Shown here piece by piece: positions 44,953 through 53,581 of a stretch of DNA of 64,000 nucleotides. The DNA comes from Acidobacteria bacterium 28-1 (GTDB lineage Bacteria > Acidobacteriota > Blastocatellia > Pyrinomonadales > Pyrinomonadaceae), in contig MWYZ01000076.1 of NCBI GenBank assembly GCA_002050365.1, forward strand, positions 1 to 64,000, given 5' to 3'. The first letter of the stretch is position 1; every line of letters begins with the position of its first letter. The translations under genes and the position numbers were made by a program. The notes under the pieces are model-generated. The model did not search any database. It was not told the DNA's origin and saw nothing but the letters and a program-made list of their open reading frames with translations.

Positions 44953-45195
44953 ATGGAAAATGTAAAAGTTACATAATCTCTAGCGAAAAAAGTTGAAACA
45001 ATTGCTAAGCAAATGCAAATTTCAAATGACCGTTTGGTTTCGCTTGCGTTGGAAGATTTTTTTGAGCGTCAAAAAAACAATGATTTGCTCAAAGCGATAA
45101 ACGAAGCCTACAAAGACGAGCCGATGGCGGAAGAACGAGAAGAACTTTGCCTGATGAAGAATAAATCGTTCGAGGTTTTAGACGAGTGGAGATAA
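44953..45195 (+). pseudogene. MazE-type antitoxin relic with in-frame stop
   Basis: Reads MENVKVT, then TAA at 44974-44976, then SLAKKVETIAKQMQISNDRLVSL... to the end, in one frame over 81 codons. The pattern (ribbon-helix-helix N-terminus, SLALEDFFERQ, INEAYKDEPMAEE, last residues DEWR) is that of antitoxins partnered with MazF/PemK toxins. A nonsense change at codon 8 kills it; an internal start at 45013 would give 60 residues without the first strand. Confidence 0.75.
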
Positions 45196-45230
45196 GGCAA
45201 GGCGATATTTTGGAAATAATAACCAAATGA
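45186..45230 (+). pseudogene. MazF/PemK toxin relic (first codons only)
   Basis: A GTG overlapping the end of the antitoxin frame, the normal arrangement in mazEF-type operons, reads MEIRQGDILEIITK-stop. The MEIRQGDI start is the typical MazF/PemK N-terminus. After ~9 codons the toxin is lost, and the next gene starts inside its stop (ATGA). Confidence 0.55.
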
Positions 45231-46333
45231 GAAAAGCAAGCACGATCTACAGTTTTGTCCTTTCGATTATTTTATTAGCGGTTGTTTCGGCAACGGCTCA
45301 AAACCATTCGAGCGTATCAGCCGAACAAAAAAATCAAATCGAAGCCACGATTTCCGCCGCGATGTCGAAACAAAACATCCCGGGCTTTTCCGTGACGATT
45401 GTCATTAACAATCAAATTGCTTGGTCTCAAGGCTACGGTTTGGCGGATGCGGAAAACTCTGTTCCCGCCACGCCGAAGACGGTTTATCGCATCGCATCGG
45501 TTTCAAAACCTATAACCGCCGTCGCCGCAATGCAGTTGGTTGAAAAAGGCAAATTGGATTTGGACGCGCCCATTCAAAACTACTGTTCTGCTTACCCCGA
45601 AAAGTCGCAGAAAATCACGACTCGGCATTTAATCGGACATCTGAGCGGCATTCGTCATTACAAAACTAATGAGGAATTTAATAGCACGCGGCATTACAGC
45701 AACGTCTCCGAATCAATGGACGGTTTCAAAAACGAGCCGCTTCTGCAAGAGCCGGGAACAAAATTCGTTTATACGACTTTCGGTTACGTCGTCCTAGGTT
45801 GTGTCGTCGAAGGAGCGGCGAAAATGCCGTTTGCCGATTATTTACGCGAAAACATTTTTCGCCCCGCCGGAATGGAGCGCACTAGAATTGATGATTTATA
45901 TGCCATCATTCCAAATCGGGCGCGAGGTTATGCTAAATCAAAGAGCGGCGAACTCAGAAACGCTGATTTGGCTGATACCAGCAACAAAATTCCCGGCGGC
46001 GGTTTGGTTTCGACGGCGGAAGACATCGCCCGGTTTGCCGTTGCCGCACAAACGGGCGTTTTGCTCAAGAAAGAATCTTTTGAGCAAATGCTCATTCCGA
46101 TGAAAACCGGCGATGGTAAAGAATCGCCTTATTTCGGGTGGTTGATTAGCGGACAAAATGAAGCGAAAGTTATCACTCACAGCGGCGCACAACAAGGTAC
46201 TAGCACACAACTTTACATCGCGCCCGGCAAACAGCTTGCCGTTGTGTTGATGGCGAATATGGAAGGCGTGAACCACGTCGAAATCACAAAGCAAATAATA
46301 ACTATTTTGCAACCAACCCCGGCAAAAAACTAA
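45227..46333 (+). CDS. Exported serine hydrolase, beta-lactamase class C / LACTB-like
   Basis: 368 residues with a signal peptide (STIYSFVLSIILLAVVSATAQ). SxxK motif in ASVSKPITAVAAM (~87-90). The second motif is Y-T-T in FVYTTFGYVVLG instead of Y-x-N, as in LACTB-type proteins. The third element is HSGAQQGTSTQL. It is an esterase or peptidase-like periplasmic enzyme; substrate unknown. Its start sits in the toxin relic and there is no strong ribosome-binding site. Confidence 0.88.
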   Translation: MRKASTIYSFVLSIILLAVVSATAQNHSSVSAEQKNQIEATISAAMSKQNIPGFSVTIVINNQIAWSQGYGLADAENSVPATPKTVYRIASVSKPITAVAAMQLVEKGKLDLDAPIQNYCSAYPEKSQKITTRHLIGHLSGIRHYKTNEEFNSTRHYSNVSESMDGFKNEPLLQEPGTKFVYTTFGYVVLGCVVEGAAKMPFADYLRENIFRPAGMERTRIDDLYAIIPNRARGYAKSKSGELRNADLADTSNKIPGGGLVSTAEDIARFAVAAQTGVLLKKESFEQMLIPMKTGDGKESPYFGWLISGQNEAKVITHSGAQQGTSTQLYIAPGKQLAVVLMANMEGVNHVEITKQIITILQPTPAKN

Positions 46334-46360
46334 GAGGCTAAAAATTTTAGTGAGGCAATT

Positions 46361-47470
46361 ATGACAGAACAAAATCCTTTAGGCTTGAAAAAAATACATC
46401 ACGTCGAGTTTTACGTCGGCAACGCAAAGCAAGCCGAGTTTTATTATCGCAAAGCGTTCGGCTTTTCGCGGGCGGCGTATTCGGGACTGGAAACGGGCAA
46501 CCGCGAAACGACTTCGTATGTTCTGCGGCAGAACCGCGTCAATCTCGTTTTAACCACGCCACTTTCGCCTGAACATCACGCCGCCGAACACATCAAACAG
46601 CACGGCGACGGCGTGCGTGACATCGCTTTTCACGTTGAAGATGCCGACCACGCTTTTAACGAAGCGGTGAAACGCGGAGCTAAAGTTCATATCGAACCGC
46701 ACGATTGGAAGGACGAAAACGGAAGTGTTCGCAAAGCCGCGATTCATACCTACGGCGACACCGTTCACTCGTTAATTTCTTACAATACAAATAACGGACA
46801 TAATTATAACGGCGTGTTTCTGCCCGGATTTGTCCCGCAATCGGTCGAAGGCGAAGCGGTCGGAATCGTTCTGGTTGACCACATCGTCGGCAACGTCGAA
46901 CTCGGAAAAATGGAGCCGTGGTGCGATTATTACCGCGATGTAATGGGATTTGAGCGTTACATTACATTTGACGACAAAGACATTTCGACCGAATATTCCG
47001 CGCTGATGTCAATCGTGATGTCGGACGGCGGACACAACATCAAATTTCCGATTAACGAGCCTGCCGAAAGCAAAAAAGGCAAAAGTCAGATTCAAGAATA
47101 CATCGAATTTTATCGCGGTGCGGGCGCACAGCACGTCGCGCTTCTGTGCAAAGACATTCGGCAAACCGTCGCCAAATTGCAGGCAAACGGCGTGGAATTT
47201 CTTACCGTTCCCGATTCTTATTACTTGGAGCTTCCGAACCGTGTCGGCGAAATTGACGAAGACATCGAGGAACTAAAAAAACTCGGCATTCTCGTTGACC
47301 GCGACGAAGAAGGTTATCTTTTGCAGATTTTTACTAAACCCGTCGAAGACCGACCGACGGTTTTTTATGAAATTTTGCAGCGTAAAGGCTGCAAAGGTTT
47401 TGGCAAAGGTAATTTCAAAGCGCTATTTGTTTCGATTGAAGACGAACAGCGAAAACGCGGAAATTTATAA
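46361..47470 (+). CDS. hpd: 4-hydroxyphenylpyruvate dioxygenase
   Basis: 369 residues. Two vicinal-oxygen-chelate domains (~8-150 and ~168-345). Iron ligands H174 (LVDHIVGNV), H258 (AQHVALLCKD) and E337 (RPTVFYEIL). It converts 4-hydroxyphenylpyruvate to homogentisate with O2, releasing CO2. GAGG is located 7 bases before the start. Confidence 0.96.
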   Translation: MTEQNPLGLKKIHHVEFYVGNAKQAEFYYRKAFGFSRAAYSGLETGNRETTSYVLRQNRVNLVLTTPLSPEHHAAEHIKQHGDGVRDIAFHVEDADHAFNEAVKRGAKVHIEPHDWKDENGSVRKAAIHTYGDTVHSLISYNTNNGHNYNGVFLPGFVPQSVEGEAVGIVLVDHIVGNVELGKMEPWCDYYRDVMGFERYITFDDKDISTEYSALMSIVMSDGGHNIKFPINEPAESKKGKSQIQEYIEFYRGAGAQHVALLCKDIRQTVAKLQANGVEFLTVPDSYYLELPNRVGEIDEDIEELKKLGILVDRDEEGYLLQIFTKPVEDRPTVFYEILQRKGCKGFGKGNFKALFVSIEDEQRKRGNL

Positions 47471-47484
47471 TTGGTGAATTGAAT

Positions 47485-47894
47485 ATGTATAACTGTGAAA
47501 TTGAAATTGCAAATTTAAATCTTCATTGGAAATTTCCCTTTATAATTTCGCAATTACCTGTGCCTAGCACGGAAGCGTTTGACTATTTAGTCAAAGGTCT
47601 CCAAAGCGCACCGCAATTAGTCGTCTGTATTATGCTATTTATTGGAAAGCACGAATTCAAACAGTTGGTAGAGGTTATAGATATGACCGTTATAAATCTT
47701 CGCACAAACAAATTTGGGATGAATACTTGAACAAAAGTGATTTGGACAATCAAGATATTGGAAAGAAAGGTAAAGAATTACACGAAAACCGAATAAAGGC
47801 TGATTACGAAGATGAAATAAAAAAACTTAATGATTTAGTAGAAGATTCATTTCTTGTTGCAGATGAAATCCTAGCTATTTTAAAGAAAGTATAA
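47485..47894 (+). pseudogene. HEPN-domain-like protein gene with a frameshift
   Basis: Frame 1 from ATG 47485 reads MYNCEIEIANLNLHWKFPFI... STEAFDYLVKGL. The continuation is in another frame from ~47601: KRTAISRLYYAIYWKARI... QIWDEYLNKSD... NRIKADYEDEIKKLNDLVED, then [15 protein letters not shown]-stop. AISRLYYA and NRxxADYEDE are hallmarks of small HEPN proteins. One missing base in GGTCTCCAAAG (~47600) would explain the shift and give ~137 residues. Very AT-rich compared with its neighbours hpd and hmgA. No RNase R-x4-6-H motif is evident. Confidence 0.68.
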
Positions 47895-47904
47895 TTTGAC
47901 GAAA

Positions 47905-49209
47905 ATGACTCGAACCAAAAGCGAAAAACAATTGAAATATCAAAGCGGTTTCGGCAATGAATTCGCTACCGAAGCAGATGAGGGCGCATTGCCCGTTGGA
48001 CAGAATTCGCCGCAGCGTGCGCCGCTCGGACTCTACGCCGAACAATTTTCCGGCACATCTTTTACCACGCCGCGGCTTTTGAATAAGCGCACTTGGACGT
48101 ATCGCATTCAGCCGTCGGTTCTTCATCGTCCATTTCGGCAAATCGAAAATAAACTTTTCGTTTCAAAATTTGATGAAGTTGTAACCACGCCGAATCAGTT
48201 GCGCTGGAATCCGCTGCCGATGCCCGAAGCGGAAACGGATTTTATCGGCGGCATCGTAACTATGGCAGGTTGCGGCGATATTTTCGCGCAGACGGGAATC
48301 GCCGTTCATATTTTCGCTTGCAATAAGGCGATGACTGAACGATTTTTTTATAACGCCGACGCGGAAATGCTTGTCGCTGCCGAAAGCGGGCGATTGAAAA
48401 TTTTAACCGAACTCGGCGTGATTGAAACTGAGGCAGGCGAAATTGCGGTTTTGCCGAGAGGTTTGAAATTTCGCGTTGAATTGCCCGACGGACGAGCGCG
48501 CGGTTATATTTGCGAAAACTACGGCGGACATTTTCGCTTGCCCGATTTGGGTCCGATTGGCGCAAACGGTTTGGCAAATCCGAGAGATTTTGAAACGCCG
48601 GTTGCTTGGTTTGAGGATAAAGACGGCGATTTTGAATTGACGGCAAAATTCGGCGGCAATCTGTGGACGACCGAGATAAAAAGTTCGCCGCTTAATGTCG
48701 TCGCGTGGCACGGAAACTACGCGCCTTATAAATATGATTTGCGCAGATTTAATACAATCGGTTCGGTTTCATTTGACCACCCAGACCCAAGCATTTACAC
48801 CGTGCTGACTTCGCCATCGCCCGAAGTAGGCGTGGCAAATTGCGATTTCGTTATCTTTCCAGACCGCTGGCTCGTCGCTGAAAATACGTTTCGCCCGCCG
48901 TGGTTTCATCGCAACTTTATGAGCGAATTTATGGGTTTAGTTTTTGGACAATATGACGCGAAGGAAGAGGGTTTCATCGCCGGCGGCGCGAGCCTTCATA
49001 ATCAAATGTCGGCTCACGGACCTGACGCGGAAGCGTTTGAAAAAGCGTCGAACGCCGAACTTAAACCGCAAAAGTTAAGCGGCACATTGGCGTTTATGTT
49101 TGAATCGCGCTACATCATTCGTCCGACGAAGTTTGCGATGGAAACCGCCGAACTGCAGCACGGGTATTTTGAGGTTTGGCAAACTCTTCCAAAGAACTTT
49201 AAAGTGTAG
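47905..49209 (+). CDS. hmgA: Homogentisate 1,2-dioxygenase
   Basis: 434 residues from ATG 47905 (a TTG three codons earlier is possible). N-terminal [26 protein letters not shown] is diagnostic. Iron ligands are in [15 protein letters not shown] (His and Glu six apart) and [10 protein letters not shown] (His). It opens the ring of homogentisate to maleylacetoacetate. The isomerase and fumarylacetoacetase that should follow are not in the window. Confidence 0.97.
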   Translation: MTRTKSEKQLKYQSGFGNEFATEADEGALPVGQNSPQRAPLGLYAEQFSGTSFTTPRLLNKRTWTYRIQPSVLHRPFRQIENKLFVSKFDEVVTTPNQLRWNPLPMPEAETDFIGGIVTMAGCGDIFAQTGIAVHIFACNKAMTERFFYNADAEMLVAAESGRLKILTELGVIETEAGEIAVLPRGLKFRVELPDGRARGYICENYGGHFRLPDLGPIGANGLANPRDFETPVAWFEDKDGDFELTAKFGGNLWTTEIKSSPLNVVAWHGNYAPYKYDLRRFNTIGSVSFDHPDPSIYTVLTSPSPEVGVANCDFVIFPDRWLVAENTFRPPWFHRNFMSEFMGLVFGQYDAKEEGFIAGGASLHNQMSAHGPDAEAFEKASNAELKPQKLSGTLAFMFESRYIIRPTKFAMETAELQHGYFEVWQTLPKNFKV

Positions 49210-49212
49210 AAA

Positions 49213-49887
49213 TTATAAATCTTTGCTGGCGACGGCGGGCGCGGGCGTGTTGACCGAGATGCTAAACCGACGAAGTTTATTTTTAACGAATCGGTATTCA
49301 GCCGTGTACGAACCGAAATCTATTTTTTTCGCGTCCGCCGCTTGTGTTTCCAATTCTTTTATCTGGTCAATTTGATAACGTATGGTTCTTACTTTTTTGA
49401 TTTTCTCATCCATTGCCGGCAGACCTTTCTTTTTGATAATTCCTTTCGCTTTGGTAACGTTTGGAATAGCAAACATCATTGACTTAAACGATGGACGCGC
49501 CCCTATAAAAAATCCGGATTCGGTTATAAAGGAATTTAGCTCCTTCATTTGATAATGCGTTTTTTGATATGATTCGCCAACCGCAAACGCTTCAATACCA
49601 ACAATTACATACGGTTGTTCTTTAGAGTGAGCGGTAACTGCCATCACTTGATTACCGTAGTTGTTATAAAAATAATATTTCGGCTGACGCAGTTCGTTAT
49701 CGTAACGCGCAGAGTAGTTTTGAAGAATTGTTTTGACTTTTTCTTCATTATCGCCAAGACAAATTTCGGCAACGCACAATTCAGGTTTCGGTTCGGTCGT
49801 TTGAGATAACGCGAAACTATTGGCAAAACCTATTAAGATAAAAGATGTCAGCCCGAAAAAGACTGATTTCAACAGAATATTTTTCAT
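49213..49887 (-). CDS. Exported protein of unknown function
   Basis: 224 residues from ATG 49887 (GGAG 8 bases upstream). Signal peptide MKNILLKSVFFGLTSFILIG... ALSQ. Two cysteines (LCVAEICLGD) follow closely, then a mixed alpha/beta body with no recognised family. Convergent with hmgA with a 3-bp gap, so unlikely to be part of the tyrosine pathway. Confidence 0.7.
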   Translation of the reverse strand: MKNILLKSVFFGLTSFILIGFANSFALSQTTEPKPELCVAEICLGDNEEKVKTILQNYSARYDNELRQPKYYFYNNYGNQVMAVTAHSKEQPYVIVGIEAFAVGESYQKTHYQMKELNSFITESGFFIGARPSFKSMMFAIPNVTKAKGIIKKKGLPAMDEKIKKVRTIRYQIDQIKELETQAADAKKIDFGSYTAEYRFVKNKLRRFSISVNTPAPAVASKDL

Positions 49888-50057
49888 TGGTAAAACTCCA
49901 AAATTTTTAAGATTTGACATAAGAGAATTCTTATGTTGTATGAATTATACTGAAAATTGATGCTCGTGCAAACTCGTCAAATCAGTTTAAGGATGCAGAG
50001 AGAAGAAACAACTTTATAAAAACAGTTTGTAAATTGATGCATAATTGCAGCTTTAAT

Positions 50058-50807
50058 TTATCCGAGCGGCTTTCTACAATCTGGAGAGCTATCAAGCCGC
50101 AAACCGTCAAACATAAATCCGCCGAGCGGTTCGAGCAATTCTTCTGCTAATTCAATAACTTTTTCCGGCTTTCCGGCAACAAACAAATCTTCAAAACTCG
50201 CACGGAATTTTTGGCGAAGTTCAGGATCGATTTTCTGTAAGTTGCGCGGAATTGATTTACTTTTGGCTGACCAAAATCCATTGGCGCGAAAATAAAAATC
50301 GGCTAAAACCGTGTAAAGCACGGTTGCCGAAGCCGTCAATTCTTCCTTTGAGCGCGGCGCACGAATATCATCAACCAAATCGGTAATGTGACAGCGTATA
50401 TTGCGTTTCTCGTCTTCGGAAATTTTCGGCGGATGTGCTAAACACTCGTTTGCCAGACGCTTCAATTTTTCCGACAACTTAGATTTTTTTGGAATTTCGA
50501 TGCCTTCGGAAACCATTCTCGCCAACGACCCGACGCTGCTCGGACGGTCAAGGTCAAACATAAAATAGTTCAGAGTTTTTGGCGTGTGAACAAAAGTTTC
50601 GACGGGAAATTTTCGGAAATAAAAAGATTCGCGGAAAGCGTTCGGCAATTCCTTATAAATAATCACAATATCCAAATCGGAAAATGCCGTTCCTTCGCCG
50701 CGAACGATTGAGCCTGCCAAAAAAGCGAATTCGGCAGACGGATATTTCGTCTGCAAAATCTCTTTTGTAATTTTGATTAGCTCGTCAAGCGACGGTTGCT
50801 TTTTCAT
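50058..50807 (-). CDS. Nucleotidyltransferase-domain protein
   Basis: 249 residues from ATG 50807 (MKKQPSLDEL; the longer frame adds 14 residues). Pol-beta type motif FLAGSIVRGEGTAFSDLDIVII (~30-51) with G-S and D-x-D, then ETFVH supplying a further acidic residue. The C-terminal ~120 residues are helical. The substrate could be a nucleotide-modifying target such as an antibiotic or RNA, not determinable. The ~150-bp gap upstream holds a weak frame with one membrane segment (AVVLIIVGLMIYFV) lacking a good start. Confidence 0.8.
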   Translation of the reverse strand: MKKQPSLDELIKITKEILQTKYPSAEFAFLAGSIVRGEGTAFSDLDIVIIYKELPNAFRESFYFRKFPVETFVHTPKTLNYFMFDLDRPSSVGSLARMVSEGIEIPKKSKLSEKLKRLANECLAHPPKISEDEKRNIRCHITDLVDDIRAPRSKEELTASATVLYTVLADFYFRANGFWSAKSKSIPRNLQKIDPELRQKFRASFEDLFVAGKPEKVIELAEELLEPLGGFMFDGLRLDSSPDCRKPLG

Positions 50808-50959
50808 ATGAATTAAATGGAAACTCGCTGCATTTGTAAAAACGAACAAAATAAATCATCAAACCGACGATAATCAAAACAACAGCATATTTAATTTCCT
50901 TTTGAAAATTCTGCCGCAATGAAGAAAGAATAATTCTTCACTTTTCATTTTTCACTTTT

Positions 50960-52111
50960 TTAAGCGTTTTGCATCTGCTTTTTCGCGCTTTGCGACAAGA
51001 TTTTTTCGTAAAAATTTATATACTGCGGAATGACGAGTTCGGAACTGTAACGCGCAATGGCGAGTTCGCGTCCGCGTAACCCGAATGCACGATGCAATTC
51101 TTCGTCGCTTAAAACTTTCATCACATCATTCGACATTTTTTCAATGTCGCCGATGTCGCTCAAAAATCCGCTTTCTTTGTCGGCGACAACTTCCGGCAAA
51201 CCGCCGACGCGCGTTGCCACGACGGGAACTTCGCAGGCTTGGGCTTCGAGCGCGGCGAGTCCGAAAGATTCTTCTTCAGAAGGCAGCAGAAAAACATCGG
51301 CGACGGTGAGATAATCGGCAATTTTCGCTTGTTTGCCGACAAATTCCGTTTGCTCTAAAACATCGAGTTGGCGGGCGCGATGCCGAACGGCGGAAAGTTC
51401 CGGTCCGTCGCCGACCATCACCAGCCGCGTTTTAATTCCTTTTTGTAAAACTTTTGCTAAAATTTCGACGCAATCGGCAGGACGTTTAACGGCGCGGAAA
51501 TTGGAAACGTGAACAAGCAGCTTTTCGTCGTTCGGAGCGAGTTCTTTCAGCAGCGGCGAATCGTCGTCGCGGCGGTAATGATTCGGACAAATAAAATTTG
51601 GAATGACTTCGATTTCGTCGTAATCGAAAGTTTCAATCGTCGCTTGTTTGAGAAATTTGGAAACCGCCGTTACGCCGTCCGACTGCTGCAAACCGTAGCG
51701 CGTTATCGGCAAATATGAACGGTCTGCGCCGACGAGCGTAATGTCGGTTCCGTGCAGAGTCGTGATGACGGGCAGATAGCGTTTCGGTTTGAGAGATTCG
51801 CGGGCGAGAATCGCGCTGATGGAATGCGGAATAGCGTAATGAACGTGAAGCAAATCGAGGTTTTCGGCTCGCGCCACCGTCATCATTTTGGTCGAAAGCG
51901 CGAGAGTGTAGGGTTGATGTTCAAACAGCGGATACGACATCATTTCGACTTCGTGAAAATGCACTTTGTCGTTCAATTCAGTTAGACGCGTCGGCAGAGC
52001 CGATGAAATAAAATGAACTTCGTGTCCGCGCAGAGCGAGTTCGCGCCCCAATTCCGAACCGACAATGCCGCTTCCGCCGTAGGTTGGATAAACCGTAATT
52101 CCGATTTTCAT
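50960..52111 (-). CDS. bshA: BshA-type glycosyltransferase (GlcNAc-malate synthase)
   Basis: 383 residues. The N-terminus IGITVYPTYGGSGIVGSELGRELALRGHEVHFI and LLHVHYAIPHSISA...LHGTDITLVG are diagnostic of BshA. The C-terminal GT-B half has LVHVSNFRAVKRP, LVMVGDGPE and LLPSEEESFGLAALEAQACEVPVVATRVGGLPEV. It makes GlcNAc-malate, first step of bacillithiol synthesis. bshB and bshC are not in the window. Confidence 0.93.
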   Translation of the reverse strand: MKIGITVYPTYGGSGIVGSELGRELALRGHEVHFISSALPTRLTELNDKVHFHEVEMMSYPLFEHQPYTLALSTKMMTVARAENLDLLHVHYAIPHSISAILARESLKPKRYLPVITTLHGTDITLVGADRSYLPITRYGLQQSDGVTAVSKFLKQATIETFDYDEIEVIPNFICPNHYRRDDDSPLLKELAPNDEKLLVHVSNFRAVKRPADCVEILAKVLQKGIKTRLVMVGDGPELSAVRHRARQLDVLEQTEFVGKQAKIADYLTVADVFLLPSEEESFGLAALEAQACEVPVVATRVGGLPEVVADKESGFLSDIGDIEKMSNDVMKVLSDEELHRAFGLRGRELAIARYSSELVIPQYINFYEKILSQSAKKQMQNA

Positions 52112-52178
52112 AAAACTTTAAATGTTTAAAACCTTAAAATTATCGTATCACGGCGATTTGCGAAAGTTCCAATTAGTT

Positions 52179-53504
52179 TTAGAAAATCAAACGCAGGCAA
52201 ATTCCAAAAAGAACTACCGCGACACCGAAACAACTTCCGCTTTTCGGTGTAGATTCGGGTTGTTTCGCGTTGGCGTTTTCAGTATTTTCGACAAGGTTTT
52301 CCTGTGCTTCAGGTGCGGAGGCAATCGTCGTCGTCGAGTCTTTTTTCCTAACGTAGTAAATCACGCCGCTGAAATCATCGGTGAAAAGAAACGAGTTTTC
52401 GTCGAGTTTCATAATTCCGCACGGACGACCCATAACGGTTTTCCCCTGCAGAAAGCCGTTGATAAAATCTTGGTTTTCTTCGCCCTTCCGCATTATCACG
52501 ATTTTGTAACCGCTCCCGATTTTCTTATTGGTCGAGCCGTGAAGCGCGATGAGAAAAGCATTTTTAATCGCTTCACTATTCGTCGTTTCGTCAAAATAAT
52601 CGAAACCCAAAGCCGAACTATGCGCGGGGAAATAAGCGTAGGAAACGGGAACATTATCGCAGGCTTCTCTGCGGCGGTGTTCCGAATCGGCATAGACTTT
52701 GCCGCCGGATTGATAGCAGGAAGCCCAACCGTAATCCGCGCCGTCTTTGAGTGCGTAAAAAGTTTCGTCGGGTTTGTTTAAGCCGAGATGGTCTGCGCCT
52801 TGGTTGGTCGCAAACAGAAATTTCCCAATCCATTTCAAATCAACCGCGTTTCGCAAGCCTTTCGCAAAAGTTCTTTGCTGACTTCCGTCCGCGTTCATTT
52901 CCAAAACCGATGCCCGAACCGCTTCTTTTTCCTCGCAGGCGTTGCAACTGCTTCCGACCGAAACGTAAAGTTTGCCGGCGGGAGAAAAAGCGATTGTTCT
53001 CGTCAGGTGCCAGCCGCCGTATTTGTAGCTCAATCCGTAATCGGGAAACGTCGCTAAAGTCTGCGGCTTCGTATCGGTCGGCGCGGTTTCGCCTTTCGTA
53101 AATTTTCTGCGTGTTAATTTGTCGGTTTCTGCCAAATAAAGCCAATCTTGTTCTTTTTCGTCCTTGTAAAATTGGACGCTATTCGGATTTTTCAGATTAA
53201 TCAAATACGGTGTAACCTTGCCGAATTTCCCTGTTTCCGCATTGAATTCGTCCAAAATATAAACCGTGCCTTTCGCGTTATCGCTCAAGTCATACATATC
53301 GGTAACGAAAATTCTGCCGTCGGGCGATTTGGCGAAAAAACGCACGCGCTTTAAGCCTTCGGCGGCGGGAATTATTTCGTATTCGGCGGGCAGATTCAGA
53401 TTAAATGCTTTACCGTTTTTCAGCATGATTTTATGCGGAACGAGTTTGACTTGCGCCAAAGTCGGAACGAAAAGAAATAGAAAAAGTAGGATTGTTTTTA
53501 CCAT
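52179..53504 (-). CDS. Exported PQQ-dependent sugar dehydrogenase-like protein 1
   Basis: 441 residues. Signal peptide (KTILLFLFLFVPTLAQ). Propeller body of the GSDH/sorbosone dehydrogenase type: EIIPAAEGLKRVRFFAKSPDGRIFVTD, NPNSVQFY, GGWHLTRTIAFSPAGKLYVSVGSSCNAC, KGLRNAVDLKW, YGWASCYQ, FPAHSSALGFDYF and CGIMKLDENSFLFTDDFSGVIYYV. A paired-Cys SCNAC is conserved with the next gene. The C-terminal ~50 residues form a low-complexity linker plus a hydrophobic end (FGVAVVLFGICLRLIF), a likely anchor. It is a periplasmic oxidoreductase; substrate unknown. Confidence 0.87.
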   Translation of the reverse strand: MVKTILLFLFLFVPTLAQVKLVPHKIMLKNGKAFNLNLPAEYEIIPAAEGLKRVRFFAKSPDGRIFVTDMYDLSDNAKGTVYILDEFNAETGKFGKVTPYLINLKNPNSVQFYKDEKEQDWLYLAETDKLTRRKFTKGETAPTDTKPQTLATFPDYGLSYKYGGWHLTRTIAFSPAGKLYVSVGSSCNACEEKEAVRASVLEMNADGSQQRTFAKGLRNAVDLKWIGKFLFATNQGADHLGLNKPDETFYALKDGADYGWASCYQSGGKVYADSEHRRREACDNVPVSYAYFPAHSSALGFDYFDETTNSEAIKNAFLIALHGSTNKKIGSGYKIVIMRKGEENQDFINGFLQGKTVMGRPCGIMKLDENSFLFTDDFSGVIYYVRKKDSTTTIASAPEAQENLVENTENANAKQPESTPKSGSCFGVAVVLFGICLRLIF

Positions 53505-53581
53505 AGTTCAAAGTTAAAGGTTCAAAGTTCAAAGTTTAAAATTCGATTCAGCAAACAAACCTTTAACCTTGAACTTTGAAC
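53505..53581. repeat. Inverted simple repeat between dehydrogenase paralogues
   Basis: AAAGTTAAAGGTTCAAAG-type units are mirrored by CTTTAACCTTGAACTTTG-type units, forming a long imperfect hairpin in the 77-bp gap. Confidence 0.7.
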
